A stretch of 64,000 nt of DNA from Clostridia bacterium. GTDB taxonomy: Bacteria > Bacillota > Clostridia > Lachnospirales > Anaerotignaceae. Location: positions 1 to 64,000 of the forward strand of contig JALFWW010000014.1 of the NCBI GenBank assembly GCA_022786605.1, in the 5' to 3' direction. The notes under the pieces were generated by a model. That model was not told the DNA's origin, did no database searches, and worked only from the letters and a program-made list of their open reading frames with translations. The position numbers and the translations under genes are program-made. Of the stretch, positions 26,646 to 35,791 are shown piece by piece (the first letter of the stretch is position 1; each line of letters starts with the position of its first letter).

Positions 26646-27407
26646 TTAGAAAAAAAGCTGATTTTCCTTTCTGCCTGCGCAAACTTTTCCAAGTCTTTCT
26701 GTCAACGCAGAAATGGCTGCTTCCGGCAGACTTCTCGCCTTCTGAGTGCATACGCTGATGCAGCCCATGCAGGATACGCAAAGGTCTTTGTCCGTTGTTT
26801 TGGGATTCTCTTTGGGAATGGCACCCACGGGACAGTGTGTCACACATCTGCCGCAGCCCTTGCAGGCATCGGATACCATAGGTACCAAACCGCCTCCATG
26901 ACGTTCCAGATAAGGTCTGTTGCCGGGCAGTTCCGCGCGTTTGGGCGCATCTGCCAGTTTTTCCCCAATTTCCTTGCCAAACGCCTGCAGCTGTGCCTGA
27001 TCTTCCCCGTTTGGTCTGCCAGCGCCAAACTGATTCATAATGGAATGCTGTGTAACAGCGGCAACACCTGCCACCACCACAAATCCCTGTGCTTCTAAGG
27101 CATCCTGCAATTCCGCAAAGGTATCGTCAAAGGCACGATTGCCATAAGTCACCACTGCCACTGCCGCTGTGCCATTGCCACGAAGGTTTTTGATTCGTTC
27201 CAGCGCTGTCAAAGGTACTCTGCCCCCAAAGGATGGTACACCGCAGACCAGAACATCTTCCGCCCCCAGAGAAATTTCGGTTTCTGCCGCAGACAAAGGT
27301 GTCAGATCGGCTTCTTTTGCCATTTCCCCCATGCCACCTGCCACTGAACAAACGGCTGTTTTTGTGGTACCACAAGGGCTGAAATATACCGCTGTGATTT
27401 TTTTCAT
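26646..27407 (-). CDS. flavodoxin-like protein with two [4Fe-4S] clusters (EFR1-like)
   Basis: The 253-residue protein has an N-terminal flavodoxin-like domain (VYFSPCGTTKTA, the FMN phosphate loop, near residues 5-17; GVPSFGGRVP near 55) followed by a two-cluster ferredoxin domain: CKGCGRCVTHCP near 184 and CVSCMGCISVC near 214. It should pass electrons between flavin and iron-sulfur centres; the partner is unknown. ATG at 27407. Possible links to nifJ-generated ferredoxin are only inference. Confidence 0.88.
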   Translation of the reverse strand: MKKITAVYFSPCGTTKTAVCSVAGGMGEMAKEADLTPLSAAETEISLGAEDVLVCGVPSFGGRVPLTALERIKNLRGNGTAAVAVVTYGNRAFDDTFAELQDALEAQGFVVVAGVAAVTQHSIMNQFGAGRPNGEDQAQLQAFGKEIGEKLADAPKRAELPGNRPYLERHGGGLVPMVSDACKGCGRCVTHCPVGAIPKENPKTTDKDLCVSCMGCISVCTQKARSLPEAAISALTERLGKVCAGRKENQLFF

Positions 27408-27515
27408 GTCTTCTCCCTCTTTTCTCTCAAATTCAAATTAATTTTATTATAAACCTTTTTTTCTTTTCCCACAACAAAAAAGCCCATGATAAATGAATAG
27501 TATTTTCCTTGGAAT

Positions 27516-27526
27516 TATGGTATGAT
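27516..27526 (+). promoter_or_regulatory. extended -10 promoter of deoA-deoB
   Basis: ATGGTATGAT (TG-N-TATGAT) lies at 27517-27526 with no good -35. The leader then contains a palindrome TGGGA-GAGC-TCCCA (near 27570) shortly before the ribosome-binding site AAAGGAGGG. Confidence 0.55.
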
Positions 27527-27601
27527 AAATGTGTAGCGGTATACCATTTTGTGGTTCCCATTTTAACCCTTGGGAGAGCTCCCATCAAAAGGAGGGATTT
27601 T

Positions 27602-28909
27602 ATGGATTTTCAGGATATCATCATCAAAAAACGTGACAAACAAAAACTGACAAAAGAAGAAATTTCTTTCTTCATTCATGGCGTTACAGACGGTTCTCTG
27701 CCGGATTATCAGATTTCCGCCCTACTCATGGCCATTTTGCTCAACGGCATGGACGCGGAAGAAACGGCACAGATGACTATGGAAATGGCACACTCCGGCA
27801 CATTGTTCGACCTGAGCAGTCTGCCTGGCTTCAAAGTAGATAAACACAGTACCGGCGGTGTTGGCGACACCACCACTCTGATTCTTGCGCCATTGGTAGC
27901 TTCTCTTGGTGTACCTGTGGTGAAAATGAGCGGTCGTGGTCTGGGCTTCTCCGGCGGTACCATTGACAAACTGGAATCCATTCCCGGTTTTCAGGTAGGC
28001 GTAACAGAAGAAAATGCACTGACTTATGGCAAAACCAGTCATTTGGTACTCATGAGCCAGACGGATAACCTGACTCCTGCGGACAAAAAACTCTATGCCC
28101 TGCGGGATGTAACAGGCACCGTAGACAGCATTCCCCTTATTGCCGCCAGCATCATGTCCAAGAAAATCGCTGCCGGAGCAGACGGCATCGTACTGGATGT
28201 AAAATGTGGCAGCGGCGCTTTTATGAAAACACAGAAAGACGCGGAAGCATTGGCACATATTATGGTAGAAATGGGACATCATGTAGGCAGAAAGGTCACT
28301 GCCATCATCAGCGGCATGGATCAGCCTCTTGGCATGTATATCGGCAATTCCTTAGAAGTCATGGAAGCCATGGAAGTCCTCAAAGGCAATGTGAAAGGTG
28401 ACTTGCTGGAAGTTTCCCTGCTGTTGGGCGCCCATATGCTCCTTTTGGCAGGACGTGTCCAGACAGAAGCCGAAGGCAAAGCCCTGCTGCAGCAGCAAAT
28501 TGACAACGGCGCAGGCATCGCCAAATTCCGGGAACTGCTTATCCAGCAAGGCGGGAATCCTGCCATCATCGAACAGCCTGACTTACTGCCCCTTTCCCCT
28601 TGTTCTCTGGAAGTCAAGGCAGAAAAAAGCGGTTATCTGACTCACATGGATACAGCCAAAATCGGGCGAGCATCTCAGGAAACTGGTGCAGGACGAGCTT
28701 TCAAGGAACAGCCTTTGGATTTTGGCGCAGGCATCATCACCAAAAAACGTCTCGGTGATTATGTTGAAACCGGCGAAGTGCTGGCAGTCATTTACAGTGC
28801 CACAGACAAAGTCTGTGCATCCGCGGCGGAAATTTTCCAGTCCGCACTGACCATCTCGTCAGAAAAAGCACCTCTGCCGCCATTGGTTTTGAACATCATT
28901 TCGGCATAA
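27602..28909 (+). CDS. pdp: pyrimidine-nucleoside phosphorylase
   Basis: The enzyme splits thymidine or uridine with phosphate into base and (deoxy)ribose-1-phosphate. The 435-residue protein has the family signature KHSTGGVGDTTTLI near residue 79 and SGRGLGFSGGTIDKLES near 107, with the all-alpha lobe and C-terminal domain expected. ATG at 27602 follows AAAGGAGGG; upstream in-frame starts lack a site. Next to deoB it forms a nucleoside salvage unit: phosphorylase makes deoxyribose-1-phosphate, and deoB converts it to the 5-phosphate. DeoA of E. coli is the near relative. Confidence 0.95.
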   Translation: MDFQDIIIKKRDKQKLTKEEISFFIHGVTDGSLPDYQISALLMAILLNGMDAEETAQMTMEMAHSGTLFDLSSLPGFKVDKHSTGGVGDTTTLILAPLVASLGVPVVKMSGRGLGFSGGTIDKLESIPGFQVGVTEENALTYGKTSHLVLMSQTDNLTPADKKLYALRDVTGTVDSIPLIAASIMSKKIAAGADGIVLDVKCGSGAFMKTQKDAEALAHIMVEMGHHVGRKVTAIISGMDQPLGMYIGNSLEVMEAMEVLKGNVKGDLLEVSLLLGAHMLLLAGRVQTEAEGKALLQQQIDNGAGIAKFRELLIQQGGNPAIIEQPDLLPLSPCSLEVKAEKSGYLTHMDTAKIGRASQETGAGRAFKEQPLDFGAGIITKKRLGDYVETGEVLAVIYSATDKVCASAAEIFQSALTISSEKAPLPPLVLNIISA

Positions 28910-28959
28910 AGCAAAATTCATATAGAGCAAAATTCATATAGAGAAAGGAAGCGATTCAT

Positions 28960-30138
28960 TTGAAAAGAGCAATTATTATTGTATTGGACAGCGTAGGAAT
29001 TGGCGAACTGCCTGACGCGGCGGACTTCGGCGATGTCGGCAGCAATACCTTAGTAAATATCAAAAAAGCAAGACCCGAAACTTCTCTGCCCAACATGGCA
29101 GCACTGGGTCTGGGCAACATTCAGGGGGAAGACATCCACCTGCTGGGCAAGGTGGACGCACCCAAAGGCGCATACTGCAAACTGGGTGAAAAATCCATCG
29201 GCAAAGACACCACCACAGGTCACTGGGAAATCGCCGGCGTTCTGACAAAAGAACCCTTCCCCACTTTCACAGAAACTGGTTTCCCCAAAGAAATCATGGA
29301 CAAATTTGAAGAAGCCATCGGCACCAAAACTCTGGGCAACTATGCCGCTTCCGGTACTGTCATCATTCAGGATTTAGGGGATGAACATGTAAAAACAGGT
29401 TATCCTATCATTTATACTTCCGCTGACAGCGTATTCCAGATTGCTGCCCACGAAGACGTGATCCCTGTAGACAAACTCTACGAAATCTGTGAAACAGCCA
29501 GAAAACTGCTGACAGGGAAATACGGTGTTGCCCGTGTCATTGCCCGCCCCTTCATTGGTACCAGCGGCAATTACACCCGTACCAAAAACCGCAAGGATTT
29601 CTCTCTGGAACCTACTGGCGTAACCATTCTGGACTTGGCGAAAGAAAAAGGCATGAACGTAACAGCCATTGGTAAAATCGAAGACATCTTTGAACACCGC
29701 GGCATGACACGCGCAGACCACACCACCAATAACAATGACGGGATCGAAAAGACCATTCTGTATACCAAAGAAGAATTTGAAGGCATTCTGTTCACAAACC
29801 TGGTAGATACAGACATGATCTATGGTCATAGAAATGACGTGGAAGGCTACGCAAAAGCACTGGAATACTTCGACAGCAAACTGCCGGAAATCATGGACGC
29901 CATGCATGAAGATGATATCCTGTTCATCACCGCGGACCATGGCTGTGACCCTACCACACCCAGCACCGACCATTCCAGAGAATACACCCCTCTGCTGGTA
30001 TACGGCAAACATGTGAAAGAAGGCGTAGACCTTGGCGTGCGTAAATCCTTTGCGGACATCGGTCAGACCATTTCCGATTATCTGGGACTGGGCGCAAGCT
30101 TTGAAGCGGAAAGCTTCCTGAAAGACATTCTGAAATAA
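28960..30138 (+). CDS. deoB: phosphopentomutase
   Basis: The enzyme interconverts (deoxy)ribose-1-phosphate and -5-phosphate using two manganese ions. The 392-residue protein has the alkaline-phosphatase-fold signature [18 protein letters not shown] near residue 8, [12 protein letters not shown] near 85 (phosphorylated threonine region), and [20 protein letters not shown] near 320. TTG at 28960 follows AGAAAGGAAG. An imperfect duplication AAAATTCATATAGAG(C/A)AA precedes the start. It is co-directional with the phosphorylase gene. Confidence 0.97.
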   Translation: MKRAIIIVLDSVGIGELPDAADFGDVGSNTLVNIKKARPETSLPNMAALGLGNIQGEDIHLLGKVDAPKGAYCKLGEKSIGKDTTTGHWEIAGVLTKEPFPTFTETGFPKEIMDKFEEAIGTKTLGNYAASGTVIIQDLGDEHVKTGYPIIYTSADSVFQIAAHEDVIPVDKLYEICETARKLLTGKYGVARVIARPFIGTSGNYTRTKNRKDFSLEPTGVTILDLAKEKGMNVTAIGKIEDIFEHRGMTRADHTTNNNDGIEKTILYTKEEFEGILFTNLVDTDMIYGHRNDVEGYAKALEYFDSKLPEIMDAMHEDDILFITADHGCDPTTPSTDHSREYTPLLVYGKHVKEGVDLGVRKSFADIGQTISDYLGLGASFEAESFLKDILK

Positions 30139-30152
30139 TATTGGAGGCAGAA

Positions 30153-30197
30153 ATGTATCACAATATAGAACAACATTATGAAAAAGGATTGTTGTGA
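30153..30197 (+). CDS. 14-codon mini-ORF before rubredoxin
   Basis: It encodes MYHNIEQHYEKGLL and has a strong site, TTGGAGG (30141-30147), 5 bases before its ATG. Its stop TGA is separated from the rubredoxin ATG by one T, so ribosomes finishing it could reinitiate on rubredoxin. It may be a leader peptide for coupling or a remnant of a degraded gene. Confidence 0.5.
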   Translation: MYHNIEQHYEKGLL

Positions 30198-30198
30198 T

Positions 30199-30351
30199 AT
30201 GAAAAAATATGAATGTACCATCTGCGGTTATATTTACAACGAAGCCAAAGGCGATCCCGAACATGGCGTTCCCGCTAAAACTTCTTAGGATAAACTGCCG
30301 GTATGCCCCCTTTGCGGTGTAGACAAATCTGATTTTAAAGAAAAATACTGA
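30199..30351 (+). pseudogene. rubredoxin with in-frame TAG
   Basis: Rubredoxin is a one-iron electron carrier. Translation from ATG 30199 gives CTICGYIYNEAKGDPEHGVP, then TAG at codon 30 (30286-30288), then DKLPVCPLCGVDKSDFKEKY and a TGA. All four iron cysteines (6, 9, 36, 39) are intact on both sides. The TAG falls where rubredoxins carry Trp or Phe, so a single TGG to TAG change explains it. Alternatives are suppression, recoding or a sequencing error. AAAAAGGA precedes the ATG. Confidence 0.75.
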
Positions 30352-30360
30352 TGCAATCAA

Positions 30361-30407
30361 AAAACCGAAAATTCCTTTTCACAGGAATTTTCGGTTTTCT
30401 TTTTTTG
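30361..30407. terminator. bidirectional terminator after rubredoxin
   Basis: AAAACCGAAAATTCCT pairs with AGGAATTTTCGGTTTT and is followed by a T-run on plus and As on the left. It serves the deo operon and the converging pncB. Confidence 0.9.
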
Positions 30408-30415
30408 CTTTGTGA

Positions 30416-31870
30416 TTATCTTTTGCTCATGTTATCAATGAGTTTTGTTTTCAGCTGTGTCAGCTTATCAGAAAGGTCTACAGGCACAATATGAGGATTA
30501 TTCAAGCGCAGATGCTCGTCCCAAAGAGATGCCTTTTCCTGATCACAGTAAGCCTGAATGTCCATGGTGGCAGGGCTTTCATAAACCTGTTTGCCATCCA
30601 CGAAAATAGGAACCAGCAGTTCTCTGACTCTGTATGTGCCAGGTTCCAGACGCATATTTTTCCATTTTGCGTTGCTGTCATAGATTGCCAGTGGTTTGCT
30701 TTCATCAATGGTTTCATCGTCCAGTGCGATCAGATCGGCTTTGATCTTGCCTGTGGATTTTTCGTAAATACGGAATACTTTCTTGATACCGGGGTTTGTA
30801 ACTTTTTCCGGGTTATTGGACAGTTTGATCTTGGGAATGAATTTGCCGTTGTCATCTTCTTCCGCCGCCAGTTTATACACACCGCCAAAGGCAGGGCAAT
30901 CATCACTGGTGATGAGTTTTGTGCCAACGCCCCACAAGCTGATTTTCGCCCCCTGAAGTTTCAGGCTGGCAATGAGGTTTTCATCCAAGTCACTGGACGC
31001 GCTGATAACAGCGTCAGGGAAACCAGCTTCTTCCAGCATTTCTTTCGCTTTCTTGGACAGATAAGCCAAGTCGCCGCTGTCCAGACGAATGCCGTAGTTT
31101 TTCAGTTCAATGCCTTTTGCCTGCATTTCCTTGAATACTTTGATGGCGTTTGGCACACCGGATTCCAGTGTGTTGTAAGTGTCTACCAACAGCAGGCAGG
31201 CATTGGGGAACAGACGAGCGTATTCCCGGAACGCTGTCAGTTCATCGGGGAAACTCATAACCCAGCTGTGGGCATGGGTACCTTTTACAGGCACACCAAA
31301 CTGTTTGCCTGTCAGCACATTGCTGGTACCGCAGCAGCCGCCAATAACAGCCGCTCTCGCACCCAGAGTACCTGCGTCAGGTCCCTGTGCGCGGCGCAGA
31401 CCAAATTCCATAACGGGATCACCCTGTGCAGCCCAAACCACACGAGCCGCTTTTGTAGCGATCAAACTCTGGTGGTTGATGATGTTCAGCAGCGCTGTTT
31501 CCACCAGCTGGGCTTCCACGATGGGCGCTTTTACACGCATCAAAGGTTCATGAGGGAATACCACAGTACCTTCGGGGATGGCGTAAATTTCACCTGTAAA
31601 ACGAAAATCTTTCAAATACGCAATGAAGTCTTTGGAGAACAGTCCCAGACCTTCCAGATATGCAATATCATCTTCTGTAAAGCGCAGGTTGCGAATATAT
31701 TCAATTGCCTGCTGCAGACCTGCCGCAATGGCATAACCGTTGCCGCTGGGATTTTTTCTGTAGAACAAATCGAATACTACCTGCTTTTTGTAAGAACCTG
31801 TTTCAAAGTAGCCCTGCATCATGGTCAGTTCATACAAGTCCGTCAGCAGTGCCAAATCTCTACCTTCCAT
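30416..31870 (-). CDS. pncB: nicotinate phosphoribosyltransferase
   Basis: The enzyme salvages nicotinate to NaMN for NAD synthesis. The 484-residue protein begins MEGRDLALLTDLYELTMMQGYF-like (start MEGRDLALLTDLYELTM) and has PVMEFGLRRAQGPDAG near residue 150, GTHAHSWVMSF near 200 (phosphorylated-His region), and IRLDSGDLAYLSKKA near 257. ATG at 31870 follows AAAGGAGATTAAA; the open frame reaches 31957 without a site. The upstream region carries inverted repeats that could be a niacin- or NAD-responsive operator. Confidence 0.95.
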   Translation of the reverse strand: MEGRDLALLTDLYELTMMQGYFETGSYKKQVVFDLFYRKNPSGNGYAIAAGLQQAIEYIRNLRFTEDDIAYLEGLGLFSKDFIAYLKDFRFTGEIYAIPEGTVVFPHEPLMRVKAPIVEAQLVETALLNIINHQSLIATKAARVVWAAQGDPVMEFGLRRAQGPDAGTLGARAAVIGGCCGTSNVLTGKQFGVPVKGTHAHSWVMSFPDELTAFREYARLFPNACLLLVDTYNTLESGVPNAIKVFKEMQAKGIELKNYGIRLDSGDLAYLSKKAKEMLEEAGFPDAVISASSDLDENLIASLKLQGAKISLWGVGTKLITSDDCPAFGGVYKLAAEEDDNGKFIPKIKLSNNPEKVTNPGIKKVFRIYEKSTGKIKADLIALDDETIDESKPLAIYDSNAKWKNMRLEPGTYRVRELLVPIFVDGKQVYESPATMDIQAYCDQEKASLWDEHLRLNNPHIVPVDLSDKLTQLKTKLIDNMSKR

Positions 31871-32146
31871 TTTAATCTCCTTTACTTTTACGACAGAAAC
31901 AACTGCCTGTACTTTCATAAACAGTTTGATTATACACAACTTCTCCAAAGAAAGCAAATAAATTCAGGCTTTTTTTGTAATCTGCATACAAAATCCGCAA
32001 TTTTACCCCATTTTTTCTGTAAAACCACCTGTATTTACACCATTTTATGTATACAGTCTGCAAGTATACAACATACTTGCATATTTTGCAGGAAAAAGTG
32101 CAAAAAGGGCTTTACAAATTTTTAGGCACAATATATAATAACTCTC
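31871..32146. other. divergent pncB/ileS control region
   Basis: No gene. It holds an inverted repeat CTGTATTTACA (32029-32039)/TGTATACAG (32048-32056), a second one GCAAGTAT-ACAAC-ATACTTGC (32060-32080), and the ileS promoter. The inverted repeats may be operators; which gene they serve is unknown. Confidence 0.5.
32111..32139 (+). promoter_or_regulatory. ileS promoter
   Basis: TTTACA (32111-32116), 17 bases, perfect TATAAT (32134-32139), directly before the T-box leader. Confidence 0.85.
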
Positions 32147-32149
32147 GTG

Positions 32150-32415
32150 AATAGCAAAAACACTTTGACGGAGAGAGTATACCATTTCTGTTCATGCTGA
32201 CAGAGAGCCGGGGACAGGTGAAAGCCCGACGCAAGGAAACGGTAGAAAATCACTCCTGAGTGGCAGACCGAACGGTTTTACCAAGTAGACTCTGTCGTGT
32301 CCCGCGTTAAGGGAACGCATCATAATGGTGATGCAATAAGGTGGACGGTCTTTTGTGCCGTCAAATCAGGTGGTACCGCGAGCCCATTCGTCCTGTGTGA
32401 CGGATGGGTTTTTTT
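32150..32415 (+). promoter_or_regulatory. T-box leader of ileS
   Basis: Contains the T-box AGGTGGTACCGCG (32368-32380), which pairs with the uncharged tRNA acceptor end, followed by a terminator stem (32383-32392 with 32399-32408) and seven Ts. A stem-I specifier loop appears to present ATC (32249-32251), an isoleucine codon, matching the downstream gene. Uncharged tRNA-Ile should allow readthrough. Confidence 0.93.
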
Positions 32416-32463
32416 AATTGGTATCACATAGAAAGAAAGAACAAAACCAAAGGAGGAATTAAT

Positions 32464-35400
32464 ATGTACGACAAAGTGCCTACCAATCTGAACTTTGTGG
32501 AAAGAGAAGTTCAGACAGAACAGTTCTGGAAAGAACATGACATCTTCGGCAAGAGCATCAAAGCAAGAGAAGGTGCTCCTGTATTTACTTTCTATGATGG
32601 TCCCCCGACAGCAAACGGCAAACCTCATATCGGCCACATCATCACAAGAGCGGTCAAAGACCTGATCCCTCGTTACAAAACAATGAAAGGCTACAAAGTT
32701 CTGAGAAAAGCTGGTTGGGATACCCACGGTCTGCCTGTTGAACTGGAAGTTGAAAAATCTCTGGGTCTGGACGGCAAACCTCAGATCGAAGATTACGGCG
32801 TAGAACCCTTCATCGGCAAATGTAAAGAAAGTGTTTGGACTTACGAAAAAGAATGGCGTGCCATGAGTGACCGTGTTGGTTTCTGGGCTGACATGGATCA
32901 TCCTTATGTTACTTACCATAACGAATATATCGAATCCGAATGGTGGGCACTGAAACAGATCTGGGACAAAGGTCTCCTTTATAAAGGTCACAAAGTTGTT
33001 CCCTACTGCCCTCGCTGCGGTACTGCCCTTTCTTCTCACGAAGTAGCTCAGGGCTATAAAGATGTAAAAGAAACATCTGTTATCGCAAAATTCAAAGTAG
33101 AAGGCAAAGAAAACGAATACTTCCTGGCTTGGACAACAACACCCTGGACACTGCCTTCCAACGTAGCTTTGACAGTCAATGCAGACGAAACTTACGCAAG
33201 AGTTAAATATCAGGACTATGTTGCTATCATGGCAGAAGCTCTGCTGGATACCATCCTGGGCGAAGGCAACTACGAAGTTCTGGAAACCATGAAAGGTAAA
33301 GAACTGGAATACATGCGTTATGAACCCCTGTTCTCCTTCCTGGAAAACGACCCGAAAGCTTTCATCGTAACATGCGACTCTTACGTTACACTGACAGATG
33401 GTACTGGTGTTGTACACTCCGCAGGCGCATTCGGTGAAGACGACGCTCGTGTATGTAACGCTTACAACGTACCTTTCCGTCAGTATGTAGACGACTCCGG
33501 TAACATGACAAAAGAAACCGGTCCTTTTGCAGGCATGTTCGTCAAAGACGCTGACCCTAAGGTAATCGAATATATGGAACAGGACGGTTCCCTGTTCGCG
33601 GCAATCCCCTTCGAACACAACTATCCTTTCTGCTGGAGATGTGATACGCCACTGATCTACTACGCAAGAAGCACATGGTTCATCAAAATGACCGCTCTGC
33701 GTGACAATCTGGTTCGCAACAACCGCACCATCAACTGGTATCCCGATAACATCAAAGAAGGTCGCTTCGGCAACTTCCTGGAAAACGTTATCGACTGGGG
33801 TCTGTCTCGTGAAAGATATTGGGGCACACCACTGCCTATCTGGGAATGCGAATGCGGTCACAGACACACCATCGGCAGCATTGCGGAACTGAAAGAAATG
33901 TCTCCTGACTGCCCTGAAAACATCGAACTGCACAAACCTTTCATCGACGCCGTTCACATCACATGTCCTGAATGCGGCAAGCTGATGACAAGAGTACCTG
34001 AAGTAATCGACTGCTGGTTCGACAGTGGTGCAATGCCTTTCGCACAGTGGCATTATCCCTTCGAAAATCAGGATATCTTCAAAGAAAACTTCCCTGCTGA
34101 CTTCATCAGTGAAGCTGTTGACCAGACTCGTGGCTGGTTCTACACACTGCTGGCAGTAAGCACACTGCTCTTTGACTGCGCACCCTTCAAGAACTGTATC
34201 GTTCTGGGTCACGTTCAGGATAAGAACGGTCAGAAGATGTCCAAACACAAAGGCAACGTTGTTGACCCTTGGGATGCTTTGAACAAACAGGGTGCTGACG
34301 CCGTTCGTTGGTACTTCTACGCAAACAGCGCGCCTTGGCTGCCTAGCCGTTACTACGACGAAGCTGTAAGCGAACTGCAGAGAAAATTCATGGGTACACT
34401 GTGGAACACATACGCATTCTATGTGCTGTATGCGAACATCGACCAGTTCAACCCTACAGAACACAAACTGGAATATGACAAACTGTCTCCTATGGACAAA
34501 TGGATCCTGTCCAAGCTGCAGACACTGAATAAATACGTTGACGATTGTCTGGAACACTACAAACTGACAGAACCCGCAAGAGCAATGGCAGAATTTGTAG
34601 ACGATCTGTCCAACTGGTATGTAAGAAGAAGCCGTGAACGTTTCTGGGCGGAAGGTATGGAACAGGATAAAGTAAACGCTTACATGACTCTATTCACTGT
34701 ACTGGATACCATGGTAAAACTGGCAGCTCCTTTCACACCTTTCATCGCAGAAGAAATCTATGGCAACCTTGTAAGAAACGTAGACGCTTCCGCTCCCGAA
34801 AGCGTACACCTGTGCGACTGGCCCGCATACCATGCGGAATGGGTTGACACAGAACTGGAAGAAAACATGGACTTCGTACTGAAAGTCGTTGTAGAAGGCC
34901 GTGCGGCAAGAAACGCTGCAAACCTGAAAAACCGTCAGCCTCTGGCTATGATGTATGTAAAAGCAGAAAAAGAACTGCCTGAAATGTACCGCGACATCAT
35001 CACAGACGAACTGAATGTGAAAGGCATCACTTTCACAGACGACGTGGAAGCATTCACCACTTACACATTCAAACCTCAGCTGCGTACACTGGGTAAAAAA
35101 TACGGCAAACTGGTACCCGCTATCGGCGCTTACCTGAAAGAAGTAGACGGCTCCGCTTTCATGGCCACTCTGCGTGCAGACGGCAAAGCAACATTCACTG
35201 TTGAAGGTGAAGAAGTTGTTCTGGAAATGGACGACGTACTGGTTGACACTGCTGAAAAAGACGGTTTCGTATCCAGTGGTGACAACACTCTGACCGTTGT
35301 TCTGGACGGCAACCTGACACCTGAACTGGTAGAAGAAGGCTTCGTTCGTGAAATCGTAAGTAAAGTACAGACCATGAGAAAAGAAGCTGACTTCAACGTA

Positions 35401-35577
35401 ACAGACCGCATCCGTGTTTACCATGACGGCAACGCGAAGATCGCTGAAGTACTGGCTGCAAACGATATCTCCGCAGACGTTCTGGCTGTAGAAGTTGTCG
35501 CAGGTAAAGGCGGCGAATACACCAAAGAATGGAACATCAACGGTGAAAAAGTAACCCTTGGTGTAGAAAGAGTTTAA
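32464..35577 (+). CDS. ileS: isoleucyl-tRNA synthetase (type 2, long form)
   Basis: The enzyme charges tRNA-Ile and edits mischarged valine. The 1037-residue protein has HIGH at 55-58 within PTANGKPHIGHIITRA and KMSKH at 591-595, a large CP1 editing domain between them, and a long C-terminal tRNA-binding extension. The length and the form of both signatures match the IleS2 clade, related to eukaryotic enzymes and known for low mupirocin sensitivity, and not the roughly 920-residue IleS1. ATG at 32464 follows AAAGGAGG. Expressed through the T-box. Confidence 0.97.
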   Translation: MYDKVPTNLNFVEREVQTEQFWKEHDIFGKSIKAREGAPVFTFYDGPPTANGKPHIGHIITRAVKDLIPRYKTMKGYKVLRKAGWDTHGLPVELEVEKSLGLDGKPQIEDYGVEPFIGKCKESVWTYEKEWRAMSDRVGFWADMDHPYVTYHNEYIESEWWALKQIWDKGLLYKGHKVVPYCPRCGTALSSHEVAQGYKDVKETSVIAKFKVEGKENEYFLAWTTTPWTLPSNVALTVNADETYARVKYQDYVAIMAEALLDTILGEGNYEVLETMKGKELEYMRYEPLFSFLENDPKAFIVTCDSYVTLTDGTGVVHSAGAFGEDDARVCNAYNVPFRQYVDDSGNMTKETGPFAGMFVKDADPKVIEYMEQDGSLFAAIPFEHNYPFCWRCDTPLIYYARSTWFIKMTALRDNLVRNNRTINWYPDNIKEGRFGNFLENVIDWGLSRERYWGTPLPIWECECGHRHTIGSIAELKEMSPDCPENIELHKPFIDAVHITCPECGKLMTRVPEVIDCWFDSGAMPFAQWHYPFENQDIFKENFPADFISEAVDQTRGWFYTLLAVSTLLFDCAPFKNCIVLGHVQDKNGQKMSKHKGNVVDPWDALNKQGADAVRWYFYANSAPWLPSRYYDEAVSELQRKFMGTLWNTYAFYVLYANIDQFNPTEHKLEYDKLSPMDKWILSKLQTLNKYVDDCLEHYKLTEPARAMAEFVDDLSNWYVRRSRERFWAEGMEQDKVNAYMTLFTVLDTMVKLAAPFTPFIAEEIYGNLVRNVDASAPESVHLCDWPAYHAEWVDTELEENMDFVLKVVVEGRAARNAANLKNRQPLAMMYVKAEKELPEMYRDIITDELNVKGITFTDDVEAFTTYTFKPQLRTLGKKYGKLVPAIGAYLKEVDGSAFMATLRADGKATFTVEGEEVVLEMDDVLVDTAEKDGFVSSGDNTLTVVLDGNLTPELVEEGFVREIVSKVQTMRKEADFNVTDRIRVYHDGNAKIAEVLAANDISADVLAVEVVAGKGGEYTKEWNINGEKVTLGVERV

Positions 35578-35747
35578 TCTCTCATAGATTCCAGATACAA
35601 AAGAGAAAATAGCCAAACCATACGAAAGAGAAAGTCATAAAAACATTTTACAAAAGATAAAACACGGATTTCCGTGAAAGAATTTACAAAAGAAAAGTAT
35701 TCTCAAGTACAAAAGCCAAATATATAAAATATTGTAGACATACAAAA

Positions 35748-35777
35748 AGCTCAGATTTCATATCTGAGCTTTTTTTC
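35748..35777. terminator. bidirectional terminator between ileS and the GH5-like gene
   Basis: AGCTCAGAT pairs with ATCTGAGCT, with As on the left and seven Ts on the right. The preceding AT-rich stretch 35578-35747 holds no gene; a small CACGGA/TCCGTG hairpin is present near 35664. Confidence 0.88.
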
Positions 35778-35791
35778 TGCTATTTTCAATC

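Noticed and set aside
26646-27407. Assignment of the flavodoxin-ferredoxin protein as the electron partner of nifJ
   Set aside because: The genes are 25 kb apart and nothing in the sequence links them.
30286-30288. Selenocysteine recoding in rubredoxin
   Set aside because: The codon is TAG and not TGA, and it replaces an aromatic position, not a cysteine.
32320-34557. 745-codon open frame antisense to ileS
   Set aside because: Same codon-bias artefact; it overlaps the T-box and the catalytic part of a clear synthetase gene.
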